From Pseudomonadota bacterium (GTDB lineage: Bacteria > Pseudomonadota > Alphaproteobacteria > Rhizobiales > Aestuariivirgaceae): DNA of 64,000 nucleotides. The translations under genes were made by a program, and so were the position numbers. Under the pieces are notes generated by a model. It was not told the DNA's origin. It saw only the letters and a list, made by a program, of their open reading frames with translations, and made no database searches. Shown in pieces: positions 1 to 7,840 of the stretch. The stretch's first letter is position 1. Each line of letters opens with the position of its first letter. The stretch is taken from NCBI GenBank assembly GCA_020161855.1, contig JAIUNJ010000003.1, positions 372,001-436,000 on the forward strand, given 5' to 3'.

Positions 1-425
1 ATCGCATTACCGTCCTGGTTCAGAAACTGGACAGAACACGAGCGCCGTCCGTGGAACGGCCGGTCAACGACCGCAATGGCCTTGCAATTGGACGCCTTGA
101 TATGGCCACCAATCGGACTGTCGCCATGGATATTGAAGTACCCATGCCCATGCTTTCCCTCTGGCAAGGCACCAACGCATTCAAGGACGATGTCATCCGT
201 GTGCACGGTGAAGAGGATATCGCCCCACGCCCGCAAATTGTTCCAGATGTCCTCGAAGCGCTCCGGGGGAAAGAGCTTCACGCCATGACCCGGCAGCCGC
301 TCCAGGACTTGAAGCAAGCTTGCGCCAGCACTCTGGGCGATGGCCTCCAGGATGCCATCCGGCTTCGCTGCGAGCGCCTCGTCAATGCGTTGGGCAATGA
401 CCGATCGGACATCCGGATTGCTCAC
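1..425 (-). CDS. hutX: HutX-family intracellular heme carrier, partial (3' end outside window)
   Basis: Translated from the minus strand, with its C-terminus lying beyond base 1. The visible 141 residues end with the family hallmark: a GYFNIHG segment, then SPIGGHI, an SNCKAI segment and a VDRPFHGRRSCSVQF segment. This is the HutX/HugX heme-utilisation carrier fold, a cytosolic protein that in known members binds heme and hands it to a degrading enzyme. The start is a GTG at 425 that overlaps the TGA of the upstream monooxygenase gene by 4 bases (GTGA). The two are therefore almost certainly translationally coupled, which makes heme delivery from HutX to that enzyme plausible here (inference). 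The first 60 residues are a helical, less conserved lead-in. It is distinct from the longer HmuS/HemS proteins common in rhizobia, and none of those is seen in the window. Confidence 0.9.
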   Translation of the reverse strand, partial: MSNPDVRSVIAQRIDEALAAKPDGILEAIAQSAGASLLQVLERLPGHGVKLFPPERFEDIWNNLRAWGDILFTVHTDDIVLECVGALPEGKHGHGYFNIHGDSPIGGHIKASNCKAIAVVDRPFHGRRSCSVQFLNQDGNA

Positions 426-760
426 GCTGCACTCCGCTTGCTCGAGTACTGGCTCTGCACCACCTCGAAACCCTCAAACTGCGGATGGCCAATGAAGGCC
501 CGGGTGGTTGAGTTTCCGGCATTTGCATGTGCCTTGCGGAAGGCATCGGATTTCGTCCAGTTCACAAAGTCATCCTTGGTGGCCCAGACGGTATGCGACG
601 AATAGAGAATGTGGTCCTCATGCTCCGGGCCCTTGAGCAGATGGAAGGAAACGAAGCCAGGCATCTCATCCAGATAGCTCTCTCTGCTAGCCCAGATATT
701 CTCGAAGACGGCGGCATTGTCCTTGGTCACCTTGAAGCGATTCATGGCAATAAAAGTCAT
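422..760 (-). CDS. IsdG/HmuQ-type heme-degrading monooxygenase (ABM fold)
   Basis: A small ferredoxin-like antibiotic-biosynthesis-monooxygenase (ABM) protein of 112 residues. Counting from the chosen ATG, Asn7, Trp68 and His78 fall at the places of the Asn-Trp-His triad of IsdG/IsdI (about 7, 67, 77). This points to oxidative opening of heme in the cytoplasm to release iron, as in rhizobial HmuQ/HmuD. The start at 760 is chosen over an in-frame ATG 12 codons upstream because a good ribosome-binding sequence (GAGGAGA) lies just before it and Asn7 then falls in the family position. The gene overlaps hutX by 4 bases downstream and lies behind the heme receptor gene on the same strand, separated by a hairpin. 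Heme degradation is the best assignment from this context. The exact product (biliverdin or a staphylobilin-like isomer) cannot be told. Confidence 0.85.
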   Translation of the reverse strand: MTFIAMNRFKVTKDNAAVFENIWASRESYLDEMPGFVSFHLLKGPEHEDHILYSSHTVWATKDDFVNWTKSDAFRKAHANAGNSTTRAFIGHPQFEGFEVVQSQYSSKRSAA

Positions 761-866
761 TCTCTTCTCCTCACTTATATCGAACAGGAACGCCAAACGC
801 AGCCTTCTGCAGTCCGTGGATCACTGTCGAAAGGACAGCAGGTTCAAATTATCCAAGCGCATGAAA

Positions 867-895
867 GGGCCGAGGAAGAAAATGATCCTCAGCCC
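867..895 (-). terminator. Hairpin after heme receptor gene (terminator or attenuator)
   Basis: Two 10-base arms (867-876 and 886-895) pair at 9 of 10 positions around a 9-base loop. Read on the minus strand they follow the receptor stop codon by 34 bases, and a short run of three T follows. It sits in the 168-base gap between the receptor and the monooxygenase genes. It could end or reduce transcription from the receptor gene, or stabilise its mRNA. The rest of the gap holds nothing recognised. Confidence 0.45.
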
Positions 896-928
896 CTTCG
901 ATCTACGTCGCGGCATCCTGATTCAGTT

Positions 929-3001
929 TCATTTTCCGAGTTCCGGCGCACCGTAGCCAAGCCGTGCTTCGAGCGTCAGCATCACCGAGCGGCCCGGCGA
1001 GTCGCTGCCGTCAAGATAGCGCCGGTAATCCTCGTCGAAGACGTTATTGACGTTGAGCGCGACATTGACCGACTCGTTGACCCGATAGGTAGCGAACAGA
1101 TCGACGACATTGTATGCGTCACTGGTGGGATAGGGACTGCCCTGGACATCGACCATTCCAGCCACGCTATCCTGCTCAGCCACTGCGAGCCAGCGCGCGC
1201 CCAAGACTGCCTTCTCTTCGAGGAAGCGGAAGCCCAAAGTTGAAACGACCTTGTCGGCCGGCACGGTGACGAGAGGATCATTGGTCGACATGTTCTCGCC
1301 ACGGATGATGCTGGCAGCCACGCTGGCGAAGATCCAGCCGGCATCGTAGGAAATCTCACCCTCAAGACCCCAAAGCTCTGCCTTGCCAATGTTGATATAC
1401 TGATACGACATGGGCCATGTTGTCATGTCGAAGGTGGCGTCGATGTAGTCCTTGATCCGGTTCTTGAAGATGTTGCCGCGCAGCTTCAGGTTATCGTCTG
1501 CGGCGATCACATTGCTGAAATCGCCCGTGATGCCTGCTTCGACCGTACGCGCCACTTCCGGCTTGAGATCCGGATTGGGCAGAAAATCAAAGCTGAAAGA
1601 CCCGGGATGCGTGCCACTGATGAGTGTTTCGGTGATTGAGGGTGCGCGATAGCCCTCCGCATATGTACCGTAGAAATGCAGGCCGGATAGCGAACTGCCC
1701 TCAAACGGTTTCAAGACCACTGTCGCCTTCGGAGAGAAGTGTGAGCCGTCACTTTCAGCGGCCTCGCTGGACAACTGATAGGTATCATAGCGGCCGGCCA
1801 CAATGAACTGCAGCCATGAAGACAAATCGATCTGGTCCTGAACGAAGGCACCCGCCGCTGACCGCTTGCCTGACGGCGTATAGAGAGATGCTGTACCGAC
1901 AGGATCCACCACCTCCACCTTGTCGCGGAAGGCATCAACGCCATAGGTGACCGTATGCTTGACCGTTCCGGTTTCGAACACGGAAGTGTTGTAGACGTCG
2001 ATACCGGTCGTAGAGATATCAAACACGCGATGCTGGCCGGGCGCCGTCGGGTCATAGACAGGCCAATACACAGCGGTGAGATACTCCTGATCATGGTTGG
2101 TGCCCGTCCAGTAAGTACCGATCGTCAGGTTGATCAGGTCATTGTCTGCCGGATCCCACTGGAATTTACCGGAGAGCGTTTCAGCCTTGACCACGCTATG
2201 ATAGCTCGTGGTGCTGAAGTCGTTGTTGTTGACGAGATAGCTGAAATCGAAACGGGTGTCGGCGTTCGGCGTCAGCGTCAGCTTGGCAAGGCCAGCCTTG
2301 AGTTCGCGGCCGCTGTTGGCAACGGTGTCACCATCGCCATCCTTATAGTTGTCACTGTTGCGATAGACAAAATTGCCCAGAAAGCCGCCGTATTCACCGA
2401 AGCGGACAGCGCCTGTCGTGCTTGAGAGCCACGCATCACCATTGTCGGTGTAGCGAAGTCTCTCGGCCAGTGCGATGGTTTCGCCATCGCGCAGAAACGA
2501 CAGGGAGTCCATCGTTTCAAACGAGACAACACCCCCAATGGCACCCGAGCCATAGACGTTTGAAATCGGGCCGCGCGTGACGGTCACCTGCTGCATCTGC
2601 TCCGGCTCGAAGTAGAACATGCCATCGGCATTGTGACCGGTACGCTGGAAGTTCTGCCTGGCCCCGTCGATCGTCACGGCGACGCGGCCGAAATCCTGCA
2701 GGCCGCGGACGTTGATCGCCGTCGCCGGATCGTCGGCGTTCTGGCTGATATCGACAGACGGCAACGGCGTCAGCACATCGGAAACGGAGTTGGCTCCATG
2801 CTGACCGGCTTCGGTCTTTGTGGCGACCGATACGCTGCCGGCAACATTGCTCAAGGCCTGTTTCATCTTGAGAACGGTAACGGTGATCAGGTCGAGGGCA
2901 ACAGGCTCCTCCGCCCTTGCCGAATGTGCGACGGAAAAGAGTGCAGTCCCGCAAAGGAGAGCGCACGAGAAAGTGCCAAGACGCATGACAAGCCCCATCA
3001 A
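929..3001 (-). CDS. TonB-dependent heme/hemoglobin receptor
   Basis: Outer-membrane heme receptor of 690 residues, a normal length for the BhuA/HmuR/HemR group. A signal peptide (about residues 1-30, ending ARA-EE) is followed by a TonB-box-like segment with LITVTV, then a plug domain of about 120 residues with the typical NVRGLQDFGRV and VTRGPISNVYGSGAIGGVV motifs, and a 22-strand barrel ending in an aromatic-poor strand. The heme-receptor signature YAEGYRAPS (the FRAP region) and a following LPNPDLKPE (NPNL region) are present. Energised by TonB, it would move heme from the surface to the periplasm for HmuT. It is divergent from hmuT across a 206-base control region and is followed by the monooxygenase and hutX. 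Two ATGs stand at the start (3001 and 2998), and either could be used. Confidence 0.92.
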   Translation of the reverse strand: MMGLVMRLGTFSCALLCGTALFSVAHSARAEEPVALDLITVTVLKMKQALSNVAGSVSVATKTEAGQHGANSVSDVLTPLPSVDISQNADDPATAINVRGLQDFGRVAVTIDGARQNFQRTGHNADGMFYFEPEQMQQVTVTRGPISNVYGSGAIGGVVSFETMDSLSFLRDGETIALAERLRYTDNGDAWLSSTTGAVRFGEYGGFLGNFVYRNSDNYKDGDGDTVANSGRELKAGLAKLTLTPNADTRFDFSYLVNNNDFSTTSYHSVVKAETLSGKFQWDPADNDLINLTIGTYWTGTNHDQEYLTAVYWPVYDPTAPGQHRVFDISTTGIDVYNTSVFETGTVKHTVTYGVDAFRDKVEVVDPVGTASLYTPSGKRSAAGAFVQDQIDLSSWLQFIVAGRYDTYQLSSEAAESDGSHFSPKATVVLKPFEGSSLSGLHFYGTYAEGYRAPSITETLISGTHPGSFSFDFLPNPDLKPEVARTVEAGITGDFSNVIAADDNLKLRGNIFKNRIKDYIDATFDMTTWPMSYQYINIGKAELWGLEGEISYDAGWIFASVAASIIRGENMSTNDPLVTVPADKVVSTLGFRFLEEKAVLGARWLAVAEQDSVAGMVDVQGSPYPTSDAYNVVDLFATYRVNESVNVALNVNNVFDEDYRRYLDGSDSPGRSVMLTLEARLGYGAPELGK

Positions 3002-3207
3002 TGTATTGAATTGTTTTGGGCTGGCGGGGCTGCAGCCTGACAGAATTCAGGATCACAGCGTTGCTGGCAATTTCACGGAGGTCTCAGGCCTCCTGCTTGA
3101 CTTGATACTGAAATCCGACTTAGTTAGTCAACAAATAATTTCAGCCAGTTCACTGGCTTACATCCACGGGACTAGCTGATTGCCACGATCCCCCAAGAGA
3201 TCATGAC
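3002..3207. promoter_or_regulatory. Divergent heme-locus control region with overlapping promoters
   Basis: This gap separates the receptor (minus) and hmuT (plus). On the minus strand a TTGACT at 3131-3126 and a TATCAA at 3107-3102 are spaced 18 bases, a reasonable sigma-70 promoter for the receptor. On the plus strand TTGACT at 3097-3102 could be a -35 for hmuT, though the -10 is weak. The two TTGACT hexamers face each other, so binding of one regulator could cover both. A separate perfect dyad (7-base arms, 3143-3149 and 3152-3158) lies in the hmuT leader. Iron/heme control by RirA, Irr or HmuP is expected from rhizobial relatives, but I could not fit a clear consensus box. Confidence 0.45.
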
Positions 3208-4137
3208 ATGAGCCACTCCCCTTCGCACGATAGTACCGCGACCTTTTACGTGACCCGCCGCATGGCGCTGGCGGCAGTCGTAGGAACGCTTTTTGGTGGT
3301 ATTACGAGAGCAAGCGCGGGCGAGGTTACAGATGCTGCGGGCCAGGCCGTTTCCGCCAAGGCACCGCGACGCATCGTTACAATCGGCAGCGCTGCAACCG
3401 AGATTGTCGTTGCTCTCGGCGCTGGTGACCGGGTCGTCGGCATCGACACGACAAGCAAAGGTATTCCCGGCACAGAGAACCTTCCCGACATCGGCTACAT
3501 GCGCGCCCTCGCCGCCGAAGGTATTCTCGCTCAGACGCCCGACCTCATCATCGCCACCATGGATAGCGGGCCGCGCGAAGTCATCGAGGCACTGCGTCAA
3601 TCGGGCATTCCGCTCGCACAACTGCCCATAGCGCCAACCATTGAAAGCATCCGCGAGAAGATTGCGTTGATTGGTACACTACTCGACCTCCCCGACGCGG
3701 CGGACACGTTGTCGAAGGATATCGGGAACAAGGCGCAAGAGCTGGCCGCCCGCATTGCCCAAGTGAAGCATCGGCCGAAAGCACTCTTTATCCTCGGCAT
3801 GGCCAATGGCCGGATCACCGTCGGCGGACACGGAACGGCCGCAGATGCGGTGCTTGCCCTGGCAGGTGCCGAAAACATTGCCAGGGACGTCGAGGGCTAC
3901 AAGCCGTTTTCCCCCGAAATGGTCGTAGCCGAGCCACCCGAAGCCATCATCCTGATGAGCGCCGGCGGGCACGGTGCCGACACATCCCGCATCAAGAGCA
4001 ACGACGTGCTCTCGGCCACACCGGCGGTCAAAGCCGATGCCGTCTTCGCAGTGGATGGTTCAGCGCTTCTGAGCTTCGGTCCGCGCACACTTGACGCTGC
4101 CGCGGAACTCGCGCAGCGCCTGCATGGGAGCATCTGA
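3208..4137 (+). CDS. hmuT: Periplasmic heme-binding protein of HmuTUV importer
   Basis: Class III (FecB/BtuF-like) binding protein of 309 residues that accepts heme in the periplasm and docks on HmuU. The N-terminus has two arginines before a hydrophobic stretch ending ASAGE, so export by Sec or possibly Tat is likely. The mature part begins with TDAAGQAV and APRRIVTIGSAATEIVVALGAG, the typical first lobe of heme-binding HmuT/HemT proteins. A long linking helix region lies near residues 140-190 and a second lobe follows. It is the first gene of hmuT-hmuU-hmuV-hemP and ends 3 bases before the HmuU start. No strong ribosome-binding sequence precedes the ATG, but this is the only start giving a full signal peptide. 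Confidence 0.9.
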   Translation: MSHSPSHDSTATFYVTRRMALAAVVGTLFGGITRASAGEVTDAAGQAVSAKAPRRIVTIGSAATEIVVALGAGDRVVGIDTTSKGIPGTENLPDIGYMRALAAEGILAQTPDLIIATMDSGPREVIEALRQSGIPLAQLPIAPTIESIREKIALIGTLLDLPDAADTLSKDIGNKAQELAARIAQVKHRPKALFILGMANGRITVGGHGTAADAVLALAGAENIARDVEGYKPFSPEMVVAEPPEAIILMSAGGHGADTSRIKSNDVLSATPAVKADAVFAVDGSALLSFGPRTLDAAAELAQRLHGSI

Positions 4138-4140
4138 CCT

Positions 4141-5202
4141 TTGAGTGCGGACGTAATCCCTTTCCGGCTGGCGATCCGGCACCCGGCACATCAACTCAAG
4201 CTCAAGCTGGTGGGCCTCTTGTGCCTCTCGGTTCTCCTCGCGGCAGCGTCGGCCCTGTCCATCTCACGGGGTGCCGTGCTCATTCCGGTGGCTGATGTCA
4301 TCCAGAGTGTTCTTGGCCACGGGACCCAGCGCAGCGATCTGATCATCTGGACCATCAGGCTGCCACGGACGCTGATGGCGGGTGGCGTTGGAGCCTCGCT
4401 TGCCCTGTGCGGAGCGGTGATGCAGGGGCTATTCCGAAATCCACTGGCCGATCCGGGCCTTACCGGCGTCTCATCCGGCGCCGCATTTGCGGCCGTTGCC
4501 ACAATCGTTCTCGGCCAGAACGCCTTCGGCATGGCGGCAACGAATTGGTTGCCCGTGACTGCCTTCACCGGCGGCCTAGCCGTGACGCTGCTTCTCTACG
4601 CAATTGCGACGCGAGGTGGCAGAACATCTGTGACCACCATGCTGTTGGCAGGCATCGCCATTGGCGCCGTCGCGGCCGCGGCGACCGGATTGTTGATTTT
4701 CATGGCCAGCGAACAGCAGCTGCGCGAATTCACCTTTTGGACATTGGGAAGCCTCGCTGGCGCGACCTGGCACAAGTCATTCATTGTTTTTGTCTTGCTG
4801 GCGATATCAATACCGCTATGGCCCTATCTTGCCCGCGGCCTCGACAAATTGGCGCTGGGTGAGGCCGACGCTTCTTTTTCCGGACTCCGGGTCGAACACA
4901 CCAAGGCCATCGCCATCATTCTCACTGCTCTGCTCACGGGAGTTGCGGTATCCGTGAGTGGTATGATCGGCTTTGTCGGCCTGGTCGTGCCCCATATTCT
5001 GCGCCTGACTATCGGCCCCTCTCATGGCCTGATGTTGCCGGCATCCGCCCTGCTTGGTGCAACACTGCTCATCCTCGCCGACACCTTCGCTCGCCTCGCC
5101 GCAGCACCGGCAGAACTCCCGATTGGGATCATTACAGCCTGTCTCGGCGGCCCGCTGTTCCTTTGGATGCTGCTGCGGGATCGCCGTCTGATGTCGATTT
5201 GA
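4141..5202 (+). CDS. hmuU: Heme ABC transporter permease (FecCD family)
   Basis: Inner-membrane permease of 353 residues with about ten hydrophobic segments and family motifs including RLPRTLMAGGVGASLALCG near residue 75 and GMIGFVGLVVPHILR near residue 275, the coupling region that contacts the ATPase. It would form a homodimer with HmuV on the cytoplasmic face and import heme from HmuT. The start appears to be TTG, 3 bases after the hmuT stop, with a GGGAG sequence 7 bases upstream inside hmuT. The next ATG in frame would remove the first membrane helices. hmuV follows after 3 bases. Confidence 0.92.
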   Translation: MSADVIPFRLAIRHPAHQLKLKLVGLLCLSVLLAAASALSISRGAVLIPVADVIQSVLGHGTQRSDLIIWTIRLPRTLMAGGVGASLALCGAVMQGLFRNPLADPGLTGVSSGAAFAAVATIVLGQNAFGMAATNWLPVTAFTGGLAVTLLLYAIATRGGRTSVTTMLLAGIAIGAVAAAATGLLIFMASEQQLREFTFWTLGSLAGATWHKSFIVFVLLAISIPLWPYLARGLDKLALGEADASFSGLRVEHTKAIAIILTALLTGVAVSVSGMIGFVGLVVPHILRLTIGPSHGLMLPASALLGATLLILADTFARLAAAPAELPIGIITACLGGPLFLWMLLRDRRLMSI

Positions 5203-5205
5203 CAG

Positions 5206-6036
5206 ATGCCCCACATGATCACAGTCGAGAATGCCAGCTTCACCCGCGGCCGCAGGACAATCCTGAGAGATGTCTCGCTTTCGCTCGGCATCAACGAGCT
5301 GGTTGCAATTGTCGGCCCGAATGGCGCCGGAAAGACAACACTGCTCCATCTACTGACCGGAGCCCTCGAGCCGTCCAGTGGACGTGTGTTGTTCGAAGGT
5401 ATGCCGCTCCATACATGGCGTAAGGACCACCTCGCAACGCGCCGCGCCGTTCTTTCCCAGTCGCGCAACGTGAGCTTTCCCTTCACGGTCTACGAAATAC
5501 TGGCCTTGTCAATGCCCGACCGCACAAACCGAAGGCATCTGCAAAGCCTCAGCGAAACCGCTTTGGCCAGCGTCGGGCTGGCTGGCTTTGGTGCGCGGGT
5601 GTTGCAGGAACTGTCAGGCGGCGAACAGCAGCGCGTTCACCTCGCCCGGGCTTTGATGCAGCTTGCGGCGACCCGCTCGGCGGCACCACAGATGCTGTTT
5701 CTCGACGAGCCCGTATCGGGCCTAGACCTGCAACATCAGATCCAGACCATGCAACTGGTCCGACAGATGACCGGCGACGCGTTCGGTGCAATTGCAGTCA
5801 TCCATGATCTCAATCTGGCTCTCTCATTCGCCGACCGGGTCATTTGCATTTCAGAAGGGAAAGTTGCCTGCGACGGGCCCCCGGCCACGGCCCTGACAAG
5901 CGAACTGATCTCGCGAGTATTCAAAGTGTCCACCCAGTCCCTTCCCGTGCCGGGTGGAGGCCGGGTCCTGGTGCCAGACATGCATCCAGCCAAGCAAAGT
6001 ACGACAACCGACCATCCAGCCAAGGTTATCTCTTGA
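5206..6036 (+). CDS. hmuV: Heme ABC transporter ATP-binding protein
   Basis: Cytoplasmic ATPase of 276 residues that powers heme import through HmuU. Visible motifs: Walker A GPNGAGKTT near residue 41, Q-loop around LSQSRNVSFPF, signature LSGGEQQRVHLARAL near residue 138, Walker B QMLFLDEP near residue 163 and switch histidine in VIHDLNLA. Length and the pattern after the signature fit HmuV/BhuV. A second ATG three codons in (5215) is an alternative start. The tail after residue 240 is short, as usual in the FecE group. Confidence 0.93.
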   Translation: MPHMITVENASFTRGRRTILRDVSLSLGINELVAIVGPNGAGKTTLLHLLTGALEPSSGRVLFEGMPLHTWRKDHLATRRAVLSQSRNVSFPFTVYEILALSMPDRTNRRHLQSLSETALASVGLAGFGARVLQELSGGEQQRVHLARALMQLAATRSAAPQMLFLDEPVSGLDLQHQIQTMQLVRQMTGDAFGAIAVIHDLNLALSFADRVICISEGKVACDGPPATALTSELISRVFKVSTQSLPVPGGGRVLVPDMHPAKQSTTTDHPAKVIS

Positions 6037-6125
6037 CTCTCGTTAATTATTGAGTGATTTAGTCGGATATAAGATATTCATCTGGAACTCGCCGGAAGCC
6101 ACGTTCCTCCAATGTTTTCGTGGTC

Positions 6126-6320
6126 ATGCAGAAGCTGGATGAGAAGCCTCAGAATATGGAACAGCAGAATGAAGTGCTGCGGGACAGCAGCCTTGCCGAC
6201 GTCCCGCGCTACCTGAGCAAAGCCCTTTTCGCCAAGGGAAACGAAATCCGCATTGATCACAACGGCGCTGTCTACACACTGCGCATCACGCGCAGCGGCG
6301 GCCTGATCCTCAACAAGTAA
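6126..6320 (+). CDS. hmuP: HemP/HmuP small heme-uptake regulator
   Basis: A protein of about 64 residues whose last 40 match the HemP family: YLSKALFAKGNEIRIDHNG, then YTLRITRSGGLILNK at the C-terminus. In Bradyrhizobium HmuP is a DNA-binding co-activator of heme uptake genes that works with Irr. Elsewhere HemP is a small protein encoded in heme operons. It is the last gene of the plus-strand heme cluster, 89 bases after hmuV. The start is uncertain: GTG at 6120, ATG at 6126 and ATG at 6156 (with GGATGAGAAG upstream) are in frame, and the conserved domain begins after all of them. The spacer before it has TTGACT at 6033-6038, so an own promoter is possible. The gene converges on the TadG-like gene with 13 bases between stops. 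Confidence 0.82.
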   Translation: MQKLDEKPQNMEQQNEVLRDSSLADVPRYLSKALFAKGNEIRIDHNGAVYTLRITRSGGLILNK

Positions 6321-6333
6321 AGCAAAAAGCCTG

Positions 6334-7668
6334 CTATCTGCTCAAGACAACCTGAGCTGAGGACCTGATGCCGCCCGGCACAGGCACGTCAGTTGCGCCA
6401 TAGTTTGCGTTCAGTACCAGTTCCGGCCCCTTATCGACAAAAATAGTGTTTGCGATAATCGCTGTGTAAGCGGATTCTTCAGCGACCTTTGAGCCGGGGT
6501 CCACAAGCAGCGCCCCGTTCGGCAGATAGATGGTCCCGGTCAGGTTCTTGGCCTTCTTGGCCCGGATGGTATGCACGATACCAAGCTTGGCATTGCGATC
6601 CTGATAGATCAGGAGCCCAGCCAACGGCCCGGCTTCTGCACCGGAAAGATTGATGGTCGCGTCATCAAGAAAGACAATGATGCCGCAAAGACCGGTGAGA
6701 TAGAAGACAACGTCCTTTCCTGTAACCGTAGCCGTGCCCGACACGGTGAGGGGGCCGTCCTTTATGATGTAAGTCCCCGGTTTGAGGGTCACCTGGGCCG
6801 TGCCGGAAATCTGCAGGCCACCGCAATAAACACCGGGCGAGAGAGATACGTTTCCAGTGGCCACGATCTTCAGAAGGTGGTCGCAGCCGCCAACCGATGG
6901 CCCGGATCTTCCTGCAAGCGGATCTTCAATAGCCGGGCAGTCAGTCGTCGCATCGGGCGTGATCGTGCCCTTGTTCATGATGCCGCCGACAGCACAGGTG
7001 GACTCCGCCTTGATTACGGACTTGTTTTTCAGGGAGATCGCCTGGGACGCCTTGGAGTTTGCAAACACACCACAGGACTTGGCTGTGATCTGGCTCCCAT
7101 TCTGCAGCAGGATCGCATTGGTGATAGAGGGGTTGAGGGCGAGTACGCAGATGTTGGAACGACCGGCCAGCGTAGCCGTCGCAGAAACAGCAATGGGCGT
7201 AATCTCAGCGCCGAGAAAATGAGCAAAGAATGGAGGCCACTGCTCCATCAGGGAAACGGTGACGGTGTCGGACTTATCGTCGATTTTCACATCGACCGCG
7301 ACCTTCCGTTCTGCCGCATCGACCTGCGCAAGGACAAAGTTCCGCGCGACCTCCTGTATGGTCGACGTCTTTGAATTGGCAAGGCCAAGCTCTTTTGCCC
7401 CCGCCAGCGCCGCATTGTCAGCAGCGGCCTGAAGCTCTGACTGCTTGAGATTGAAGGTCGCGAAATCAACCGCGATGCCCATAACACCAAGGACAGCCGG
7501 CAACGCCATGGCAAACAACGTCGTCATCGAACCCCGGTCGAACCGCAGGAAGCGGCCGATACAGAGGATAGCCCCGCGCAAAATCCGGCCCAATAACATC
7601 GTGATGCTCGTCAGAGCCATATAACGCCGCCCTATGAGGCTGGTTCTGATCTGCCAGCCGGTCAGCAT
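6334..7668 (-). CDS. TadG-like pilus assembly / Flp-type membrane protein
   Basis: Protein of 444 residues with one membrane helix near residues 50-70 preceded by FDRGSMTTLFAMALP and followed by DFATFNLKQSELQAAADNAALAGA. This is the TadE/TadG N-terminal (Pfam Tad) signature. The rest should be periplasmic. It contains a segment rich in G, S, T and V (GNVSLSPGVY, SGTAQVTLKPGTYIIKDG, SGTATVTGKDVVFYL) that looks like a small right-handed beta-helix, a common C-terminal form in alphaproteobacterial TadG homologues. No other tad/cpa gene lies nearby, so it is an orphan here. The long N-terminal lead allows alternative starts, such as the ATG 16 codons in. A 6-base palindrome with a one-base centre (7685-7697) lies just upstream and may be an operator. 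Confidence 0.75.
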   Translation of the reverse strand: MLTGWQIRTSLIGRRYMALTSITMLLGRILRGAILCIGRFLRFDRGSMTTLFAMALPAVLGVMGIAVDFATFNLKQSELQAAADNAALAGAKELGLANSKTSTIQEVARNFVLAQVDAAERKVAVDVKIDDKSDTVTVSLMEQWPPFFAHFLGAEITPIAVSATATLAGRSNICVLALNPSITNAILLQNGSQITAKSCGVFANSKASQAISLKNKSVIKAESTCAVGGIMNKGTITPDATTDCPAIEDPLAGRSGPSVGGCDHLLKIVATGNVSLSPGVYCGGLQISGTAQVTLKPGTYIIKDGPLTVSGTATVTGKDVVFYLTGLCGIIVFLDDATINLSGAEAGPLAGLLIYQDRNAKLGIVHTIRAKKAKNLTGTIYLPNGALLVDPGSKVAEESAYTAIIANTIFVDKGPELVLNANYGATDVPVPGGIRSSAQVVLSR

Positions 7669-7735
7669 GTTTCTAATTCAAAATCGGAAAATTTCCGTTG
7701 ATTTCAAGTGAATAAGCCGTTCTCTCAAGGGTTGC

Positions 7736-7769
7736 AAAAAGCCACTGGCTCACGCCTAATGATTTAGGC
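7736..7769 (-). terminator. Probable terminator of the transporter/SDR/PLP-enzyme operon
   Basis: Seventy bases after the stop of the PLP enzyme (minus strand) comes a perfect 6-base hairpin (arms 7754-7759 and 7764-7769, 4-base loop). A second small hairpin (7740-7750) follows and runs directly into five T on the minus strand. The paired structures plus T-run fit an intrinsic terminator for the operon starting near 12.6 kb. Confidence 0.45.
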
Positions 7770-7840
7770 AGCAGCAAAATCAGGCAAACGAGACAAGAAT
7801 CCTCAGAGTTCGAGGCGAATTTGCAAGGCCTTGTTAAGCG

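Noticed and set aside
51-605. Open frame on the plus strand over the hutX region
   Set aside because: It is the antisense of the minus-strand hutX and monooxygenase genes, and its translation shows no family pattern.
6033-6062. Iron-response (Irr or RirA) box upstream of hemP
   Set aside because: TTGACT and an AT-rich stretch are there, but I could not match a consensus box without forcing it.
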